Source: Darksidea phi
Taxonomy: Eukaryota > Ascomycota > Dothideomycetes > Pleosporales > Lentitheciaceae
Direction: 5' to 3'
Assembly (NCBI GenBank): GCA_030770425.1
Contig: JASJFT010000001.1
Span: 682,001-746,000, forward strand
Length of the DNA: 64,000 bases
The notes under the pieces were generated by a model. It worked only from the letters and a program-made list of their open reading frames with translations, searched no databases and was not told the DNA's origin. Each line of letters starts with the position of its first letter. The stretch's first letter is position 1. Shown here in pieces: positions 56,493-64,000 of the stretch. A program made the position numbers and the translations under genes.

Positions 56493-59400
56493 GGCGACCC
56501 TGCTGGCAGCATTCCAGGCCTTCTTTCCACTTGAAGCATCAATGTGCAGCTTCCTATGATACCACAATCAGCTATACGTCGACCTCCCGGCCATGCTCAT
56601 ACCGCGCCTACTCAACGTCGAGACGTATCGACATATATTGGTTCTGGTGCAATAGTATGCTAAGCTGAAGACGATGTTCAGTAGTCAGTATTTTGAAACG
56701 CAACAGCACAGGAAGCAGATGAGGAAAGCATGCCAGTGAGCGAGATATATCTCTCAATAGTGAGGGAGGGCAAAAACACTCAACCGGCAGGCATTGGGAC
56801 GATGATTGCGTTTCTAATCGGAACATGCGCCATGAGCACGCCTCCCATCTTTCATCAAGGACGCTCCGCTCTTTCCCTTACTGCATAGCTGAACGGCTCC
56901 TTTTGCATCTGGTGACGGGCTCTACGGTGCCTCAAGCTTGTCTGCATCGCGCGTGTCTAGGGCCCGTTCCGACAACTACCAATCAATTTCGTTCCGCACA
57001 CTCGATTCTTTTTGCTAATCATTTCGCCCGCGATTGTACTCACCGATGTTTCCTCGTAAACTGGTATATACGACCCGGCGCAAGGGCTCAATGACCCAGA
57101 ATAGCATCGCGAGCGTCGAACTTCGGCGCTGGCGACACCGCCTCGTGCTCTGCAGTTCTCCGCTTGTTGACTTTGGTACGGTGCCACCACCAGCGGAAAT
57201 CGGTCAATCAGTCCGCTCGGCCAATCAGGGGCGACGGATCTCCGCAGGATCACCAGCGAACAATCTCCATGGAGGAACAAGTTCATGCACTACCTCCGCG
57301 ATATTTAGGGCAACCTTGCACACCCGCTCTCACCGACATAGCGAATATCACTGCCTCCGCACGTTGCACTGCTGAGTGTCGTTGCGGGATTTCGATCGCA
57401 AGTCCGTTGATCAACGCCACCTGACCTCCGGAGGGACCGAATCCTTCATTTTTGCGACCGCCTCATTTCCAGGCCCATCTCACCTCCCTCAAACGCTTAC
57501 GAATGAAACGGTGTCATGGTCTGTTTGTTTCGAATTTATCGGACCTACCCGAATTCAGAGAGGCTGCAGCTAGAGCGTAGTCTGTTCGAAGCTAGGGACT
57601 ATCTGGTGCACGGACGACCGGTGACCATCTTGAGCGTGTTCTGCGAGGCAGTCCTAGGCGTCAAGACGGAATTCCGAGAAAACCGAGAGAAGAAAATCGC
57701 CCGGGCTTTGCTGTTTCATGTGTAAAGGCGCTGAGGTGGGCCGGTTAGAGCATGGCGGTTGTCTCGGTCGAGCCTTCCACGACATACTTCAAGTGCATCA
57801 TTTAAATGGTGGGACCAAGAGTCAGGCCAGATGCATGCTCAAGGTTCGCTACGTAGCCTCGTTCTCTACGTCCCTCATGTTCGCTCGACCTAATCGAGGG
57901 GTATTGTCATGCGAGATGTTGCTTGTCCTCAAAGTCAGCCGTAGGTCTCCTTGAGCTTAAGTGGCTTCCTTTTCACCGTCCTCTCATCGTCATACAAGCA
58001 GCAATCCCTAAAAATATGCTTCCTACACTTTCATTGGCTTCTTCACTCTGCCTAACTTCAAACGCTGCGATTGCTGCAGCAACAGGAAATTGGTATCGTA
58101 TGAGATCGCTTGCTTGGAGCTCTGCCGCTGCATCCTTGTAGGTTGGAAAGATGCAGAACAGGCTGGGGCACTCACCTTGGGGTGCCACTACCCACCCCTT
58201 GGTTTTACTGTGGTCGTTCCAAGGACAGCTGTCAGCAGCATGCATTAGGCCTCAACAGCAACCTCACCCTCTCATTGGTATCTCGAACATTACATGCTGC
58301 AAGCCATCGTCAACGTAACATCCAAACCATGCCAACCATGTCCTAGTTCGACTGCTCAGCGCTCTCCCCCGGGGGGGTCGCAAGGGGGAATCAGGCAACA
58401 AAGGATATCAGAAATAGTCAGCAGCCCAATCATGCCTCCGAAGTACACCAGCGTCAGCATGCCGCCCACCCTGGACGCTGTAGGCGTTCAACCGTACGCG
58501 TCCTCCTGTTCACCCGCCATGCAGCATTACTTCGCTCCTTGATTCCAAGTTCTTCGACATGGGCACTTCCCCCAGCTCACTACCATCCCAACATATACAT
58601 CACATGGCTCCAAAAGCCACGGTAACCGTACGCACACGCCGACCCTTACAATCTCCTGTTCGATGGTCATGCTTACGCCCATTTTCCCGTCCCTTGACCC
58701 ACATATCTGACCCCCGCCCTCCTGTTTTCATGTCTTGCAGGTGGTCCATTGTCCCCAGACCTGGGTCTGCCTGGCTGCCCAAACCGTCTCTATTGCCCCG
58801 CCCCCACACCCTCCCCGCCGATATGCTTCGGCATCCTATGGTCCTCCGCCGAAAGCATCAGCAAATCGGCGGCAAACATACCTCTTCATGTGGACATGTG
58901 TTACGCTCCTTCCACGTGATCCACTGCAGATAATCCACGAGACTATCTATCAAGTTGAAAGCGTGAGATGGGGGTGGCGACATAAATGCTAGGAAGCGAG
59001 GAAGATGAAGTGATTATGTTGAGGGCGGATAGGAGAATTCTGCATACCTCAAAGATGACAGTGTGGGCTGGTGAGGGAGGCGGAGAGGGCGGCAGGGGCA
59101 GCCTGGGGATGGCTTGTGATATGCAGCGTTGCAGTTCGAGGGACACGTTTCGCCCTGAAAGTACAACGAACGGTCGAAGTAGCGTGCTAAGATACGATAC
59201 GAAAGCCTCTTACCTCCCATCTGTATGCAAATAATGCAACTGTTCACCTGTACCGCGCAATTACCATATCAGCGACCTCTTGCCAGTTCCTCTCCTCTCA
59301 CCACTTTTCAGTACCATAGCAGTAACCACACCCTTCAGCTTCTTCTACTGCTCCGGCAACGCGTTTTACAAGCGCGGATGTAGTGTATAGCTCGCGACAT

Positions 59401-62400
59401 CGTCAGTCCAAAGATTCAAACCCACATGCTCGAACACGCTAGCAAAGTTGTCGTAGTCTTAGTTTTTCCCTCCCACCACCAATACCGTACTACCGCGGTG
59501 CAATCGCTTTCATATTCGACCATCCACCCCCATTTATTCCCCTCCTATCTAACCTCCGCGGTGGGACTGGTATGATATCTATGACCTTCAGTCCCTTATC
59601 GAAATTACACAAATCACCTCGAATCCGTCCTCTGTCTTCAACCACGCCATCGAGCTTGTCCTCCTACAGTGTAAAAGGTCGATTGCATAGGCCCTGTGCG
59701 CGCTGATCTTCGTTTCGCATGGCTTCGCGCTCTGGGAGGAAAGGTTAAGGAGGATGAGGATGTCCTGTGGGTCGAGGGCGCCGTTGGATGTGCTTCCTGT
59801 GCCGAGGCTGTTGATGTAGAAAAGGTGTAATGTGTGGGTAGGCGAACAGGTATAGGGGAAGCCTGTGGCGTCTGGAGGTGGAGCATCTACATATGTAGTA
59901 GTGGAGGCTTCGGTCCGGTCCCAAGGGCGGTGATGTGGAATGAGATACCACCTCCGCACCTATCGCCTCATCTCGTTCCCTCGGCCTCTCCATTTCACGC
60001 TCTAAAATGCAACCTCCTCGGGCTAGCGAAGACCGCCGCATATCCCGGCCCAAGAGCCAAACACTCCACCCCCTTGCATTGGCTCAAGACTCGATGTACC
60101 GTGATAAAGCTATGTGATCGCTGGAACAGTCGATGGAGAGAGACGTGATGTTGTGGTTGAGTGAGGTGTCGCATCAGCGCATAGAGGAGTGGGCGGCGTT
60201 GAAGGCGTGGTTTGCGTTCTCGGCGGTTGCATTTCCGGACGCGGTGGCTACGCACGGGAGTTAATACATGGGGAGAAAGGCTTTGGTACGCGTTTTGATA
60301 GGGTTTCCTTCCTCTTGGGAGAGGATGATGGTACTTGGTAAAAGGGCGCACTGCTGTTAGCTTCGTCAGACACTTTTTTTCGGCATCGAAGGGTGAAGAA
60401 CGCAGAGAGAGTGCACAACAAAAGTACTCAGGAACGGCCTGCGATGCAATGGCTCTGGCTTGATAGTGTTGCCATTAGGACTTCACGATGTCTCTTTTAG
60501 ATGTTTGTGTTACGCGTTCCTTCATGTCTAGCGGAGACCGTGCGACAATCGACATAGTGTGGCTGCGACTTAATATCGTTTACGTTCAATAATCAGATTC
60601 GGGTCGGCCGTCGTATGTTGCTCAAATATCTTTGTACACGCAGTCGTGATGCGTTTCGCGGCTTGGTGGTACGAACTGCGTTGCAATCGCGAGACAGCGG
60701 CGCTTCTAATATAAGATAACGGGTACCGACAACCCTCTAAACCAGCTTTGCCGACTCCATACCCTGACCATTGGCGACTAAAACGGAGTTTATTGAGTCG
60801 TTGAAGCAGTGACGACATATGGATGATAGAAAATATGGTTGTGTTCGCAGGACCACATCTTCTGGGCGGGTGCTCTCAACCGGATGTAAGCCCCCAAACC
60901 GACGAGCAGTTTCTCAGTGAGCTATTGTAAGATGAACTAGGCTAAGATTCGGCTTTCGCGGTGCGTGCTTGACGAATTGCACCTTCAAATCTATTCATGT
61001 AGAGGCGCAGAGATATCAGAGCGTAATGCTCTACCAGATAGTTGGGCCTTGAAAGTTATTGAGCGATGTCCTGACGGATGTCGTAAACTAAAACCGGTTC
61101 GGCTTCGCAGCTGCTTACTGCATATGCAAACATGGTGTTTGTGGGCTGGTTCAACGGTCGCAGCCCTGTTGGAAGGCGGGAGTGTACGGGTCGTATTCTT
61201 CCATGCCGTCTGATGTAATGTTGTTTTGGAACGTCGACAGCACCGTCTCGATGCAGGAGACCTTGGAATAGTCGTTCACCATGCCATATGCAAGGTAGAC
61301 GTGTAGGTTGATCATGGTACTATTTCGATGTTCCTCCAATAGTCTACAGCTATGCATCTCCACGAGGTTTAGTGTACCAAAATGTTCCAAAGGAAAACAC
61401 TTACGGAGTCCAGCACGTCCAGGATTAATGCTGTCTTCCCAATTTCTCGTTCTGCACGTCGATTGGCGTAAGCGTACGCCAGTCTCAAACCCCAATATCA
61501 GTCGGACATGAGGAGTACTATCCACGACAGAAGTTCCAGGTCGGCGATCACGAATACTGCACATCGGCGAACGAGCCTATAGTGGAAGCCGATAGTATGA
61601 AGTAAGCTGAAAGGCGGCAGTTTGGTCCTCATGCCGTCCCTGCTTATGTGCCGCCGTCATATGTCGTGTAATTATTAGAAACACCGATATTCGTTGGAAA
61701 TGAAGGGGACCGTTTCTGCGTCCCCAAATCCTCTCCCGCCTGCCTCGAGCCTATAGCTCGGTAACGGGCTGATGGCAATGCCTGCGCTGCGCCTTGCACA
61801 GTGCTCTTAAGCCCCAAACAACGGCGCCGCATATACTGTCCTCCACCCATGGCGCAACATATTAGTACAGCAAAAGTTCTTGAGATGACGGACTGGACTG
61901 GCTAGTCCGATGCAGTTGGTGGCAATGACGCTGGGGGCCGACTATGCGCATGTGCAGTTGATGAAAGATGCACGGAAAATCGGGTTGATATGTTAACGCC
62001 GTGACGAGAGTGGGCCGTGTGGTGGGGCTCGAAGATCTGCACTAATGCAACCTAGTCAAAAGAGGTTAGAGATGATTACATGTAACAGGTCCGGCGTATG
62101 CCCGTGCCGCGCAAATGACGGGGGCTGGACGAGCGCCGGAACCATTCACAACCTGGGTACCTATCCGACGGTTATTGGCCTGAAGCTTGAGGAGACACAA
62201 TGTGGCGGTGCCGCAATCTCGGGGGATGATTGGATGCTTGTCTCCAGTGAGGAATGGCGGGGGGCTGACAAACATGTCGCGCGAACCAACTCTTTCGAGC
62301 AGTAGACAAGGTACAAGGTACAGATGTCGGGTGCGGCGACTGCGCCGTCACACTGGGCCATGCTAGGAGTTGCTTCTTTTTGAATCGATGGGAGCGTCCC

Positions 62401-63764
62401 GAAGGGCAGTGCTGTTGGGGAAGCATTGGTATGCTTAAATCTAAATACAGAAGAGCTGCGGTCTTCAACCAGAGTGAGCATGCTATTTGCTGAATGGTTC
62501 CATGTGGATCTGTGACTCCGCCGAGGCCGTTGAAGATGGACAGCAGTAGAACCGCAGCGGAACTTGCTGACCGTGAACGTGCCATGAGACCTTGCAAACA
62601 ATGAATTACCCGCCCACCTTTATGTAGTCTGTCTTGCACTTTCACCCAGTGAGATCTTAGCTCGGATGTTGTGGCCTCTATCTCTGCCAAGTCGTATAGC
62701 ATTACGGCAGAGTAGACGTTCCGTGCCGGCCAGTTGCCGCCGGTGACGCCCGCGCACAAAGCCCCGTGCGGCGTGGCGTCGGGGAGCGTTTGCGAGTGTA
62801 TTACGCAAATGTTTCGAGTGAAGAAAGCTCGACTGTCTTCTTGGCTTTTAGGATCGTCTTGCCGTGTGGTCATGCGACTGTGCGACGTAGAATCCCAGAT
62901 GAGAGGTCAGATTCTCATCGGCCATTCCACTGTTGCCTCAGGGTATTGATCCATCGGCCACGCGCCTGGATCGAGAATTATGCTTATTTCGACACTTGTT
63001 GCGAGCATCAGTGGCGGGCTGGTAGTTTCCGAGCGGCCAACCGCTCCCTTGACACTGTTCCCCCTTTCCAGCTTCCACGCGCGCAAATTCAGACATTAGT
63101 CTAATGAGATGTGGCCAGTAGATCGAAGCGCTGAAGCGCTCACATTTCAGCTCCGCGACCTCGTGCATATGTTGAATGTCATTCGTGAAGAGAGCAGATT
63201 CGCTTTGTGCGGATTGGTCAAGTCGGCCTTGTCAGGAATAAGGCCCCCCGCTAACTGCGGGAGTTTCACACCAGGCTTGTCAAAGCAGTCTCCCAGGTTA
63301 GATTGGACGTGGCAATTTTGTACGACGTTATCTAGAGAATGGATTCGTGCGTTTGAGTGCGGTATTCGTTTAGCAAGTGCTTTGGTGTCAGTGTGCTATT
63401 TTGATAATTCTGTGTTCATGGTGGAGTTGCTGGCGAGAGGGGATTGTGCGATGGGTTGCAAAAGAAAGAGCAGAAACCAAGTAATTGTGAACGAGGTTGT
63501 TTGCGAGTTAGGAATACTAGTAGTGGAGCGCTAGAGAGTCGCAACGTTCGTAGCTTAAATCCCCGTCATGAATTTTTCCAACCAAAATCTATGCCCGCCG
63601 AACGCCATTGTCATGTAGTTATGGATAGCAGTTCCGAGTCTGCGCACCGCGCAACGGCGTAGGGGGTGAGACAAAATGCAAAGAAATGGGTATCGTAATA
63701 GCCGGCTAAAGGAGAGAGGGGCGAGGCATGCCTTGCCTGTGCGAAAAATAGTAGTAGAGGAGGT
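56493..63764. other. 7.3-kb gene-poor region with fragments
   Basis: Apart from the probable pseudogene at 59588-60260, only unsupported frames are seen. Minus 57973-58245 is a 90-aa frame with Ala-rich hydrophobic stretches. Minus 61151-61564 is a 137-aa frame from an ATG, holding an intron-like GTAAGT...CTAAAC...GAG segment. Minus 62172-62873 is a 233-aa frame whose first two thirds look protein-like. Plus 57516-57725 and 63109-63534 are also open. None carries a domain I can name. CCAAT words occur near 57222. No tRNA, no intact transposon and no tandem repeat were noticed. Confidence 0.4.
59588..60260 (-). pseudogene. probable decayed gene, family unknown
   Basis: On the minus strand, 59962-59588 is open for 124 codons and reads like protein ('GFPYTCSPTHTLHLFYINS', 'ALDPQDILILLNLS', 'KISAHRAYAIDLLHCRR', 'MAWLKTEDGFEVICVIS'). 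Upstream, from 60260, another frame offset by one base reads 'NANHAFNAAHSSMR*DTSLNHNITSL', 'SDHIALSRYIES*ANARGW' and 'GCILEREMERPRERDEAIG'. Its two TGA codons fall where Trp would fit. So one frameshift and two stops separate what looks like one former coding region. The plus strand over 60000-60260 is also partly open ('MERDVMLWLSEVSHQRIEEW'), so the strand is not certain. No start or family could be assigned. Confidence 0.4.
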
Positions 63765-64000
63765 TTATGAGGAAGACCCCGATTTAGTCCGTGATGCCTT
63801 CAAGTGTATCCTCTTAACATGGTCTCTCTGAACGTTCAGTTAGCCTCCTTTCCCTATTCCAATTTCAATACACGCTGGAACTCACCATGTTATCGACCCG
63901 GCTGAAGACTCTATCACAACCATCCCAATCGCACAAGACACCTGGATTGTGCTTTGCTTCATGTCTCGCGAGGTCCTTTTTACTCGAGAAGCCTCCACCA
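63765..64000 (-). CDS. C2H2 zinc-finger protein, 3' end only
   Basis: The window ends inside this gene. Exons 64000-63886 (5' end cut) and 63827-63765 are joined across a 58-nt intron (GTGAGT...GTTCAG) in phase 0. The visible sequence has the end of one finger ('FSSKKDLARHEAKH') and a complete C2H2 finger: C-DWDG-C, twelve residues including 'FSRVDNM', then H-VKRI-H. The intron falls within the helix of that finger. It closes with a Lys/Ser tail 'LKASRTKSGSSS'. A DNA-binding transcription factor is likely; the N-terminal part is beyond the window. The short finger pair at the extreme C-terminus is common in fungal regulators. Confidence 0.8.

Noticed and set aside
58294..58992. Pro/Ser-rich plus-strand frames resembling a transcription-factor tail
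   Set aside because: Frames are broken by stops, no DNA-binding domain is nearby and no splice path was found.
59588..60260. RIP as the cause of the stop codons in the pseudogene
   Set aside because: The suspected changes are TGG to TGA, which is not the CpA-to-TpA outcome (that would give TAG).
1..64000. tRNA, rRNA, CRISPR array, intact transposon or secondary-metabolite cluster
   Set aside because: B-box-like words (GTTCGAA) were checked and do not sit in cloverleaf sequence. No repeat-spacer pattern, transposase or reverse transcriptase frame, PKS, NRPS or P450 was seen. Small RNAs could be missed without a covariance search.

Overview
This is a window of nuclear DNA from a filamentous ascomycete (Pezizomycotina; Dothideomycetes is my guess and is not proven by the sequence). 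The genes are eukaryotic and densely packed, split by short introns (43-66 nt, GTAAGT-type donors, CTAAC/CTGAC branch points, mostly YAG acceptors). Their protein families are typical of these fungi: a DUF2434 membrane protein, a 2EXR/F-box-like protein, a NACHT STAND receptor, a QDE-2-like Argonaute and a P/Q-rich metacaspase. No operons, tRNAs, rRNAs, CRISPR arrays or intact transposons were seen. Splice models below were built by hand; the reading frame closes for every multi-exon gene given as intact (the right-edge gene is cut by the window).

Layout. 0-1.7 kb: a decayed BTB/POZ-like relic. 1.7-7.5 kb: a metallo-beta-lactamase-fold hydrolase (+), a 2EXR/F-box-like protein (-), an HNH-domain protein (-) and a PDAP1/PP28 homologue (-). 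10.3-13.8 kb: a full-length Argonaute (-) with the four slicer residues and a possible internal promoter. 16.4-21.1 kb: RNA14 (-) and UNC-50/GMH1 (+) from a shared promoter region. 21.8-27.1 kb: mitochondrial IF-2 (-) carrying an unexpected CCHC knuckle, a small membrane protein (-) and a type II HAD hydrolase (-). 29.5-34.4 kb: a large EFA6-type Arf-GEF (+), followed by an assembly scar with ten Ns. 37.4-43.8 kb: a metacaspase, a DUF2434 protein and an SDS23/Moc1 CBS protein, all (+). 43.8-45.9 kb: G-rich and TA-rich repeat DNA. 45.9-49.0 kb: a NACHT-type NLR-like receptor (+), followed by an open frame with no ATG. 49.9-55.8 kb: DOP1 (-), divergent from a small, easily missed spliced gene (+) for a PPxY-motif membrane protein. 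56.5-63.8 kb: gene-poor, with at least one probable pseudogene. The right edge holds the 3' end of a C2H2 zinc-finger gene (-).

Functionally the set is mixed housekeeping: RNA 3'-end processing (RNA14), mitochondrial translation (IF-2) and Golgi/endosome traffic (DOP1, UNC-50, EFA6 and perhaps the PPxY protein). Added to this are small-RNA silencing (Argonaute), cell-death or allorecognition genes (metacaspase, NLR) and nutrient/PP2A-type signalling (SDS23). I see no cluster that forms a new multi-gene system. The most useful novelties are the hidden PPxY gene, the possible second Argonaute promoter, the zinc knuckle in IF-2 and several broken genes.
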